Shown here one piece after another: positions 1 through 5,361 of a stretch of DNA of 14,924 bases. Positions within the stretch are counted from its first letter, which is position 1. Each line of letters starts with the position of its first letter. Source of the stretch: Candidatus Tagabacteria bacterium CG_4_10_14_0_2_um_filter_40_13 (GTDB lineage Bacteria > Patescibacteriota > Minisyncoccia > GCA-002779875); the NCBI GenBank assembly GCA_002792165.1, contig PFNV01000005.1, positions 4,943 through 19,866 of the forward strand. Reading direction: 5' to 3'. The translations under genes were made by a program, and so were the position numbers. The notes beneath the pieces are model-generated. The model was not told the origin of the DNA. It worked only from the letters and a program-made list of their open reading frames with translations, and did no database searches.

Positions 1-585
1 TTTCAGGCATTATCAGGAGCGGCCGAACGCGGAGAAAATATCATCTACGTCTGCTACGACAACGAGGCGTATATGAATACCGGTATTCAGAGGAGTTCTG
101 CCACGCCAGAAGGAGCGTGGACAAATACCACTCCGGTAAATTTTCCGGAAGACCGGCCGAAAAAGGATATGATGGCAATAATGATTGCTCATGATATTCC
201 CTACGCGGCCACAATTTCCGTCGCTTATCCTGATGACTTGAAAAGAAAAGTGGAAAAAGCCAAAGCGCTTAACGGGAAAGGTTTGCGATATTTGCATATT
301 TTGTGTCCATGTCCGACCGGCTGGCGCGCCGAACCCGCCAAAACAATTGAATTGGCGCGGCTCGCGGTTCAAACCGGAATTTTTCCGCTTTGTGAATTTG
401 AAAACGTTGACGGAAAGAAAATTCTGGAAGTCAACCAATGCGGCACAATGCCGGTTGAAAAATATCTTTCGCTTCAAGGAAGATTTTCCCACTTGAGCAA
501 AGAAAATATAGAAAAAATTCAGGAAGAAGTCGGAAAAAAACGACTTCACCTCTACAATTTAGAAAGTTTCTATAATAACAGTTAA
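1..585 (+). CDS. porB: Pyruvate:ferredoxin oxidoreductase beta subunit, C-terminal part (5' end outside window)
   Basis: The frame is open from base 1 and ends in TAA at 583-585, giving 194 residues of a protein whose start lies upstream. The segment YDNEAYMNTGIQRSSATP at about residues 19-36 is a hallmark of the thiamine-diphosphate-binding beta subunit of pyruvate (2-oxoacid):ferredoxin oxidoreductase. The later LHILCPCPTGW segment (about 98-108) is also typical of this subunit. The family oxidatively decarboxylates pyruvate to acetyl-CoA in the cytoplasm and passes electrons to ferredoxin. The N-terminal half, with the first cofactor motif and cluster cysteines, is outside the window, so completeness cannot be judged. 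The gamma, delta and alpha subunit genes would be expected upstream. A strong terminator follows directly, so this is probably the last gene of its operon. A related 2-oxoacid oxidoreductase such as VOR cannot be excluded. Confidence 0.9.
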   Translation, partial: FQALSGAAERGENIIYVCYDNEAYMNTGIQRSSATPEGAWTNTTPVNFPEDRPKKDMMAIMIAHDIPYAATISVAYPDDLKRKVEKAKALNGKGLRYLHILCPCPTGWRAEPAKTIELARLAVQTGIFPLCEFENVDGKKILEVNQCGTMPVEKYLSLQGRFSHLSKENIEKIQEEVGKKRLHLYNLESFYNNS

Positions 586-592
586 AAAAAAT

Positions 593-630
593 AAGGCCGC
601 TCCGATTAAAATCGAGGACGGCCTTTTCGT
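593..630 (+). terminator. Rho-independent terminator after porB
   Basis: AAGGCCG at 593-599 pairs perfectly with CGGCCTT at 619-625. An inner CGAT/ATCG stem can form, and a T-rich stretch follows. It starts 8 nt after the porB stop codon, which fits an intrinsic terminator for that operon. Confidence 0.8.
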
Positions 631-673
631 TTTATCGCGAATTCGGCAATTCCTTATTTAAGCGGTCGTCTTA

Positions 674-1527
674 TTGATTCTCGGCATTGATCTTGCCCCG
701 GAATTTTTAAGTATCTTTTTTGCTCTCATTATCACTTTTTCTCTTAAACCAAAATTAGCGGTTATTCTTTTGGGAGCAATGCTGTTTTATATTTTGATTA
801 TTTTCCGCGCCACTCAAAAAATCGGAAAACTTTTTATCGTTGACCCAATTTTCTATTTTTGTTTATTCTTTTTTCCTGATTAGGGCGGGCGAATTGACCG
901 TAGGCCAATTAATTATGTTCAACGGTTATGCGGCAATGATATTCGGGCCGATAGTAGTTTTAGCGAGGAACTGGCAAACTGTTCAAAATGGTTTAATTTC
1001 GCTTATCCGGGCGGAGAAAATTTTAAATTATCCTTCAGAAATTTACGTTCCTAAAAACGCCGTAGTTTTATCAAAAATAAACGGAGGAATCGTTTTTAAC
1101 AAAGTCAGTTTTTATTATCAGAGGAATAAGAAAAAAATTTTGGATGACGTTAGTTTTAGAGTAGAATCTGGAGAAACCGTTGCCATTGTTGGCGAATCCG
1201 GCGTCGGCAAAACCACTCTCGTTGAACTGATTTATTTTTATTATCCGCCAACCAGCGGCCAGATTTTAATTGACAGTCATAACCTTAAAAATTTGGATTT
1301 GAAAGCTCTGCGTTCTAATATTGCCGTTGTTCCTCAAGAAATTATTCTTTTCAACGACACTAGGGCGGACGACGCTTATCATCGCTCACCGTTTAAGCAC
1401 GGTCAGGAAAGCAGATAAAATTTTGGTTTTCGATAAGGGACGGCTGATTGAAACCGGCCGCCATGAAGAACTTATCAAAAATCCGAAAAGCATTTATTGC
1501 CAATTGTATAAAATTCAATTGAGTTAA
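674..1527 (+). pseudogene. Broken ABC exporter (fused transmembrane and ATPase domains)
   Basis: Three pieces of one ABC exporter lie in three reading-frame segments. Bases 674-883 encode transmembrane helices (APEFLSIFFALIITFSLKPK). Bases 840-1418 encode the last helices (RAGELTVGQLIMFNGYA), then the ATPase Walker A GESGVGKTTL near 1190-1219 and Q-loop VVPQE near 1330. Bases 1365-1527 encode the H-loop region TLIIAHRLSTV and the C-terminus. The junction after FNDT at about 1361 skips directly to GRTTLIIAHR, so roughly 80-90 residues are gone, including the LSGGQ signature and Walker B. A second gap and frameshift near 830-880 removes the middle of the membrane domain, and the N-terminus is missing. 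Without signature and Walker B it cannot work as an ATPase. It is a decayed relic next to mobile-element debris. The original substrate cannot be told. Confidence 0.85.
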
Positions 1528-1599
1528 AAAGAGAACTTTTTATTTAAGAATTTTTCGGCCTGTATTGGTGTATTGGAGGGCTTTGAATTCTATTCAGGT

Positions 1600-1637
1600 C
1601 TGCGTAAGATTCTAGCCATGGCTTATTTTATACGCAG
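1600..1637. repeat. Nested inverted repeat between ABC pseudogene and transposase remnant
   Basis: CTGCGTA at 1600-1606 pairs with TACGCAG at 1631-1637, and the centre holds the perfect palindrome AGCCATGGCT at 1614-1623. It sits just beyond the 3' end of the IS481-type transposase remnant, so it may be part of an insertion-sequence end, but no matching second end is visible in the window. The rest of 1528-1642 shows no gene. Confidence 0.4.
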
Positions 1638-1642
1638 GATTT

Positions 1643-1994
1643 TTAAAAAAAGATTCGTCGATGAGGCTGGCATGATATAGCCGTATGCGGTCGCATCATA
1701 AGTTTTTCCATTGGCGTCATATTGTTAATTCCTTTGTGTGGTTTGAAGTATTGTAGCAATTTACAAACCCGATCAATTCTTGTTTCCTATAGACCCGACT
1801 TTTAAAAGTTGTTTTGTTATGCCACATTTCCATTAATGTCCTGATAACTCTTTCTGCTTTGCTATTTGTTCTCGGAGTCTTCACTTTTGTGAATCTTTGC
1901 TCAATCTTGTTTTCGGAACACAGTTTCGTAAAGGCGTGGGTTTCAGGATTCCCCTGATACTCGCGATCATTGTCAGTGTTAACATGTTGGACAC
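1643..1994 (-). pseudogene. IS481-type DDE transposase, C-terminal remnant
   Basis: Reading leftward from about 1994, the complement encodes VNTDNDREYQGNPETHAF, then FTKVKTPRTNSKAERVIRTL, then LIGFVN. After an apparent one-base frameshift near 1740-1755 it continues KPHKGINNMTPMEKL and stops at 1643-1645. This is the C-terminal half of the rve integrase core of IS481-like transposases. The second catalytic Asp (TDN) and the final Glu (KAER) are present. The first catalytic Asp and the whole N-terminal helix-turn-helix half are missing. The break at the N-terminal side coincides with the palindrome at 1985-2007, so the RAYT unit next door may have interrupted or recombined with it. The family cuts and pastes DNA, but this copy is dead. 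Confidence 0.8.
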
Positions 1995-2007
1995 TGAGTA
2001 TCTAACA
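1985..2007. repeat. REP-like palindrome, copy 1 (upstream of RAYT)
   Basis: An imperfect 23-nt palindrome: left arm TGTTGGACACT, central G, right arm AGTATCTAACA. The arms pair over 11 positions with one wobble and one mismatch. It shares the pattern TGTTnGAnACn / GTATyTAACA with copies at 2196-2218 and 2760-2782. It lies 18 nt upstream of the RAYT start codon, the usual place for the hairpins recognised by RAYT transposases. Confidence 0.75.
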
Positions 2008-2025
2008 TGATATCTTTTTGATATT

Positions 2026-2241
2026 ATGAGAAAAATAAAAATCGTTCCTGGTGAATATTATCATATTTATAATAGAGGCAATAATAAACAAAATATATTT
2101 CTTGATAATAGAGACTGGGCTAGATTTCTTTTCCTAATTCTCTATTTCCAATCACCTGAATGTTTTTATAATTTAAGCCGACAAATTTCCTACTTTGTTA
2201 GAAACCGAGTATTTAACATAGTTGAATTTCCCGGCCTTTGA
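2026..2241 (+). pseudogene. RAYT (REP-associated, IS200-like Y1) transposase, truncated
   Basis: The ATG at 2026 opens a frame with MRKIKIVPGEYYHIYNRGNN, the conserved N-terminus of the Y1 transposase family related to IS200/IS605 that acts on REP hairpins. It continues NIFLDNRDWARFLFLILYFQ. Homology ends around residue 65 (YFVRNRVFNI). The last residues (VEFPGL) are read from an antisense comM fragment that begins at 2222. The catalytic HUH motif (normally in MPNHFHL) and the tyrosine, further along in intact members of about 200 residues, are absent, so this copy cannot cleave DNA. A 5-bp inverted repeat (ATATC/GATAT) lies between the upstream palindrome and the start. Codon use looks like the surrounding AT-rich DNA. 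Confidence 0.85.
2196..2218. repeat. REP-like palindrome, copy 2 (inside the RAYT break point)
   Basis: TGTTAGAAACC then GAGTATTTAACA, 23 nt, the same pattern as the copies at 1985 and 2760. It is read in the RAYT frame as VRNRVFN. It ends at 2218, and comM-like sequence starts at 2222. It could be a genuine terminal palindrome, or a stretch of RAYT coding sequence that happens to match the RAYT target. The window alone does not decide this. Confidence 0.55.
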
Positions 2242-2311
2242 TTACCCGCTCTCTGATTTTTTCGGAGGGTTCGCCAAAGCGGCTGTCATCGGATAATTTT
2301 TCGTGTTCAAC
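2222..2311 (-). pseudogene. Fragment of a second comM-like gene (middle part)
   Basis: The complement of this 90-nt stretch reads VEHEKLSDDSRFGEPSEK and then IRERVIKGREIQ. It aligns without gaps to residues 395-424 of the intact ComM encoded at 3354-4874 (VDHEKLSDESRAGESSKI...). By my count 22 of 30 residues are identical, while the DNA differs at many synonymous sites. It is therefore not a recent copy of the neighbour but a piece of a diverged paralogue or an acquired comM. The frame stops two codons after the homology (TGT, then TAA). On the left it joins the RAYT palindrome, and on the right it joins AT-rich DNA with a promoter-like sequence. Confidence 0.8.
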
Positions 2312-2320
2312 GATAATTTA

Positions 2321-2349
2321 CTTATATCATATCAAATTATTTTTGTCAA
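2321..2349 (-). promoter_or_regulatory. Strong sigma70-type promoter pointing into the comM/RAYT debris
   Basis: On the minus strand a perfect TTGACA -35 (2344-2349) is followed by a 17-nt spacer and TATAAG as -10 (2321-2326). Transcription would begin near 2314 and run through the comM fragment and antisense to the RAYT remnant. No intact gene lies downstream on this strand before the ABC pseudogene, so the promoter appears orphaned. Confidence 0.6.
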
Positions 2350-2390
2350 ATTTTTTGGCGTTGAGATAGATAAGGTTGTTTTGGATTTTC

Positions 2391-2711
2391 CTATTTTTTA
2401 TTTTCTTCTTTTAGGGCAAGTATATTTTTCGCCAGCTCTTCTCTTTTCTTTTCCATGACTTCATTGAAATCATCAATAGAAAGAATTTTAGCTTCTTTAC
2501 TGTCCTCAAATTTTTTGAGTTCGGCGTTGACTCTTTGTCGTTCAAATTCATTCAATTGCCAATAGGCGCTTTTTGGCGGTTCTTCTTTTCTTTCAGTGAC
2601 TTCGCCGCTTTTTCGCTCGGTGATTTTTACTTCATTATCCGGCCCAAATTCAATTTCCGTCTCGCCGTAAATATCCTCCCATGCATTTTCTTTTGGTCTT
2701 TCGCTGTTCAT
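2391..2711 (-). CDS. Hypothetical small charged protein
   Basis: I do not recognise a characterised family. The ATG at 2709-2711 gives 106 residues. A TTG at 2747 would add 12 residues but has no support. The ATG has AAAAGG immediately upstream, too close (1 nt) for a normal ribosome site, so the start is uncertain. The protein is soluble-looking and very rich in Lys and Glu, with no signal peptide or membrane segment. An N-terminal WEDIYG segment is followed by a likely beta-rich region (EIEFGPDNEVKITE), then SAYWQLNEFERQRVNAEL and a helical C-terminus ending in repeated Lys/Glu. It lies between the orphan promoter and the third palindrome, in the scrapyard region. Its codon use resembles the neighbours, and the clean frame argues it is still a gene. 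Confidence 0.55.
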   Translation of the reverse strand: MNSERPKENAWEDIYGETEIEFGPDNEVKITERKSGEVTERKEEPPKSAYWQLNEFERQRVNAELKKFEDSKEAKILSIDDFNEVMEKKREELAKNILALKEENKK

Positions 2712-2759
2712 ACCTTTTAAGCTAGCACTTTTTGTCCTGAAAGTCAAGTCGATCGCAAC

Positions 2760-2800
2760 TGTTCGATACTCGGTATTTAACAGTAGGTATTTAACAGTAG
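2760..2800. repeat. REP-like palindrome, copy 3, with tandem half-unit
   Basis: The 23-nt unit at 2760-2782 has arms TGTTCGATAC and GTATTTAACA around TCG, the same pattern as the copies at 1985 and 2196. Its right arm is part of a 14-bp direct tandem repeat, GTATTTAACAGTAG at 2773-2786 and again at 2787-2800, and a third partial unit (GTATTTA) follows at 2803-2809, running into the stop codon of the next gene. It sits between two hypothetical genes with no RAYT gene beside it. Confidence 0.7.
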
Positions 2801-2806
2801 AAGTAT

Positions 2807-3244
2807 TTATCCTTCTCTTTTCAAGGATGCTAATTCGTTTTCTTTTTGATCAAGATGTTTTACTACTAACTCCTGTCTTTCCTTAAGGCCGGCTTGAAAT
2901 TCTTCTTCGGTTGTTTGAATTGGATCTTTTTCTCCGCTAGCTTGAAAGATTTCCGCTGTCCTTTTATCAATTCCTTGAATCTCGCTTTCCATCTCATTAT
3001 ACGTCTTATAATCTCCTGTCTCTTTTACCACTTTCTGTTGATCTTTTAGAAGTTCTTCTTTTCTGGTTCTCAATTTATCTAAAACATTCTGAGCATTTTT
3101 TCTACCTTCTCCGACTAAAGAATGCAGAAAATTGAGAGTTTCGGTTGACTCTTGTATCGTTTTATTTAGTTTGTTAAACCGATATTCTTTTTCGGTTTCC
3201 TTAGTTTTTTGCGTTTCTTTTGGAGTGTATGATTCAAATTCCAT
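2807..3244 (-). CDS. Hypothetical coiled-coil protein
   Basis: An unrecognised protein of 145 residues, starting at ATG 3242-3244. It is dominated by Lys, Glu and Gln with heptad-like hydrophobic spacing, for example NKLNKTIQESTETLNFLHSL at about 24-43 and LDKLRTRKEELLKDQQKVV at about 55-73. A long alpha-helical coiled coil is therefore likely. There is no signal peptide, membrane segment or cysteine. No Shine-Dalgarno is seen. The upstream 50 nt are almost pure A/T with several TATAAA-like hexamers that could serve as a -10. It lies downstream of the comM tail fragment and upstream of palindrome copy 3, whose tandem half-unit runs into its stop codon. The function is unknown. Confidence 0.6.
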   Translation of the reverse strand: MEFESYTPKETQKTKETEKEYRFNKLNKTIQESTETLNFLHSLVGEGRKNAQNVLDKLRTRKEELLKDQQKVVKETGDYKTYNEMESEIQGIDKRTAEIFQASGEKDPIQTTEEEFQAGLKERQELVVKHLDQKENELASLKREG

Positions 3245-3298
3245 AAATTTATAAAAATTATTTATATTTATTTATATTACAATTTATATCCCCCAGGG

Positions 3299-3351
3299 TC
3301 AAGAGCCTTTCGGCCGATATTGCAGCGCTTCGGGACAGGAATGCGGTTTTC
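3299..3351 (-). pseudogene. Second comM C-terminal tail fragment just downstream of comM
   Basis: Two bases after the stop of the intact comM, the complement reads GAAAACCGCATT, an 8-nt filler, then codons for EALQYRPKGS and TGA at 3299-3301. The intact gene ends with GAAAATCACATT, TTT, then codons for EALQYRPKS and TAA. Eight residues (EALQYRPK) are identical with mostly synonymous codon differences. The filler is 8 nt instead of 3, which breaks the frame. This is a displaced or duplicated end of a diverged comM, not a sequencing echo. Confidence 0.7.
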
Positions 3352-3353
3352 TA

Positions 3354-4874
3354 TTATGATTTAGGGCGATACTGCAGAGCCTCAAAAATGTGATTTTCAT
3401 TGATGTCTTTTTCTCCTTCCAGGTCGGCGATGGTGCGGGAGATTTTGATGATGCGGTGGTAGACGCGGGCGGAGAGGTCGAGCCGCTTGGCGGCTTGGAG
3501 AAGTATATTTTTCACGTCTTCTGAAAGAGGAGCTAATGATTTTAAATCGCGTACGCTCATTTCGGAATTCGTAAAAATATCCCTTCCGGCAAATCTTTCT
3601 TTCTGTATTTCGCGCGCTTTCGCCACGCGCTCGCGGATGATTTTTGAAGATTCTCCGGCGCGGCTTTCATCGGACAATTTTTCATGGTCAACTTGCGGCA
3701 CTTCCAAGTGCAGGTCTATGCGGTCGACAATCGGTCCGGAAATCCTTCTTTGATAACGGAGAATATCTCTTTGCCCGCAGATGCAAGGTTTAGTTTTTGA
3801 GCCCAGATTTCCGCAAGGGCAAGGATTCATGGCGCAAACCAAAATGAATCTTGCCGGAAAACGGATATGGCCGGCCGCCCTGGCCACGCTGATCATTCCG
3901 TCTTCAAGCGGCTGGCGGAGCGCTTCAATAACTCGTCGTTCGAATTCGGGAAATTCATCCAAGAACAAAACTCCGCGGTGAGCCAAGGTGATTTCTCCGG
4001 GTTTGGGATAGGCGCCGCCGCCGACCAGTGCGATATACGAAGCGGTGTGGTGCGGATTGCGAAAGGGGCGCGAAGTCATAAAACTGCTGTTTAAAATTCC
4101 GGCAACGCTGTGAATGGAAGTTGTTTCCAGAATTTCCTCAAACGACGGCGGAGGAAGGATTGCCGCAAACGCTTTTGCCAGCATTGTTTTTCCCGTGCCG
4201 GGCGGCCCTATCATCAGAACGTTATGTCCGCCGCTGGCGGCGATTTCCAAACCGCGCTTGGCTGTTTCCTGCCCCTTGATGTCGGAGAAATCTAAAAGCG
4301 AAAATTCTTTTTCAATACCGGTTTCCAGCTCGGTTTCCGGCTGGGCTTTTAACGGATTTTCGTTGCGAAAATGTTTTACAACTTCAGCCAGCGATTTGCA
4401 CCCGAAAATTTTTATGCCTTTTATCAGCGCCGCTTCAGCGGCATTTTGTTTAGGCAGAAATAATTCTTTAAAACCGGCGCCGCGGGCCGCTTGCGTTAAA
4501 ACCAAAGTGCCTTTGATCGGCCGCAAAGTTCCGTCGAGTCCGAGTTCTCCCAGAAACAGTTTTTCTTTCGGGTCAAATAGTAATTGTTTTGACGCGGAAA
4601 GATACGCCATCGCTATCGCAAAATCAAAAACCGGCCCTTCTTTTTTTATGTCGGCCGGCGCCAAAGAAACTATTATGCGCTGATTTTTCTTTTGAGGCGA
4701 AAGAAATCCCGTATTTTTTATCGCCGCGGAAATTCTTTCCTTTGCTTCTTCAACCGCTTTGTCCGGCAACCCGACGAGCGTGAAATTATAAAGTCCGGTC
4801 GACAAATCAATCTCAACATCAATAATTGAACCTTTCAAACCGATGACCTGTGCTGATTGTATTTTTACCGCCAT
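3354..4874 (-). CDS. comM: ComM-type AAA+ ATPase (YifB/Mg-chelatase-like)
   Basis: The protein is 506 residues, full length for the family. The N-terminal ChlI-type domain spans about 1-165 (GLPDKAVEEAKERISAAI at 35-52). The AAA+ module has Walker A GPPGTGKT at 223-230, Walker B GVLFLDEF at 301-308 and a cysteine-rich insert CAMNPCPCG with CICG at 347-367. A Mg-chelatase C-terminal domain covers about 405-503. In competent bacteria ComM is a hexameric helicase that promotes branch migration during natural transformation, acting on DNA in the cytoplasm. The start ATG at 4872-4874 has no Shine-Dalgarno and lies 8 nt from a promoter-like -10, so the mRNA may be leaderless. Debris of another comM lies downstream at 3299-3351 and 2222-2311. 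No truncation or missing key residue was seen here. Confidence 0.93.
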   Translation of the reverse strand: MAVKIQSAQVIGLKGSIIDVEIDLSTGLYNFTLVGLPDKAVEEAKERISAAIKNTGFLSPQKKNQRIIVSLAPADIKKEGPVFDFAIAMAYLSASKQLLFDPKEKLFLGELGLDGTLRPIKGTLVLTQAARGAGFKELFLPKQNAAEAALIKGIKIFGCKSLAEVVKHFRNENPLKAQPETELETGIEKEFSLLDFSDIKGQETAKRGLEIAASGGHNVLMIGPPGTGKTMLAKAFAAILPPPSFEEILETTSIHSVAGILNSSFMTSRPFRNPHHTASYIALVGGGAYPKPGEITLAHRGVLFLDEFPEFERRVIEALRQPLEDGMISVARAAGHIRFPARFILVCAMNPCPCGNLGSKTKPCICGQRDILRYQRRISGPIVDRIDLHLEVPQVDHEKLSDESRAGESSKIIRERVAKAREIQKERFAGRDIFTNSEMSVRDLKSLAPLSEDVKNILLQAAKRLDLSARVYHRIIKISRTIADLEGEKDINENHIFEALQYRPKS

Positions 4875-4882
4875 TAATGATA

Positions 4883-4911
4883 TTCATATCTTTTTTAGGC
4901 GATTTGTGCAA
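4883..4911 (-). promoter_or_regulatory. Putative comM promoter
   Basis: On the minus strand TTGCAC (4906-4911), a 17-nt spacer, then TATGAA (4883-4888), ending 8 nt before the comM ATG. The hexamers are only moderate matches. The geometry would place the transcript start at or next to the start codon. Confidence 0.4.
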
Positions 4912-4948
4912 GAGTATTATTTTTTTGTTTTTCTAAAAATTATCTTTT

Positions 4949-5311
4949 CTAACGGGGTGAGTGTTTTACGCAGGTGGCGGATGACGGATTTGCTTCCAGT
5001 CTTTTTTCGTCGATTTTTTCTCCGCAAGCCGCGCAAATACCAAAAGTTCCTTTTTCAATGCGTTTCAGGGCCGCGATAACTTCATTCACTTTTTCTTCAA
5101 GATGAACTTCGACGGAGGAGCGGTTTTGGAATTCCTCGAAAGCGTCGGAAAGCTCGTTCGCGTCGGGAATACGCGTGTCGGTTCCGTCTTCGGCCGGTAT
5201 CGGCTCCCAATCAGAAGGATTTTTGGGATTGCGTTTGGCGACCTGCGACAATTCGACTTCAAGCCGTTCTTTTTCTTCTTTCAGTTTCTTTTTGAAATAA
5301 TCCAGTTCCAT
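4949..5311 (-). CDS. DksA/TraR-family zinc-finger protein
   Basis: 120 residues from the ATG at 5309-5311. A further upstream ATG at 5360-5362 overlaps a terminator hairpin and the preceding stop codon, so the shorter start is preferred. A helical coiled-coil N-terminus (about 1-30 and 60-87) precedes a C4-type finger, FGICAACGEKIDEKRLEANP with a second pair CVKH at 114-117. Family members bind RNA polymerase through its secondary channel and alter promoter response, often with ppGpp. Here the last zinc ligand is His (CxxH), where family members normally have Cys (CxxC). The conserved RLEA...ATC spacing is kept. It follows the pnp operon by 50 nt across a hairpin and precedes comM by 74 nt. 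It may be a DksA-like regulator or one of the shorter YocK/YteA-like relatives. Confidence 0.85.
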   Translation of the reverse strand: MELDYFKKKLKEEKERLEVELSQVAKRNPKNPSDWEPIPAEDGTDTRIPDANELSDAFEEFQNRSSVEVHLEEKVNEVIAALKRIEKGTFGICAACGEKIDEKRLEANPSSATCVKHSPR

Positions 5312-5333
5312 AATAATGTCTTTAAATAATATC

Positions 5334-5359
5334 AAACATTGCCGTAAACCGCAATGTTT
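5334..5359 (-). terminator. Hairpin after the membrane-protein gene
   Basis: AAACATTGC at 5334-5342 and GCAATGTTT at 5351-5359 pair perfectly over 9 bp with an 8-nt loop, starting 2 nt past the stop codon of the upstream gene. On the minus strand it is followed by the AT-rich GATATTATTTAAA rather than a clean T run, so it is a moderate terminator or an mRNA-end stabiliser. Confidence 0.55.
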
Positions 5360-5361
5360 CA

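Noticed and set aside
2760..2809. A CRISPR-like array
   Set aside because: The 14-bp units are directly adjacent without spacers, and no cas gene is near.
3487..4783. Plus-strand frames opposite comM
   Set aside because: Antisense shadows of a full-length ComM with intact Walker A and B motifs.
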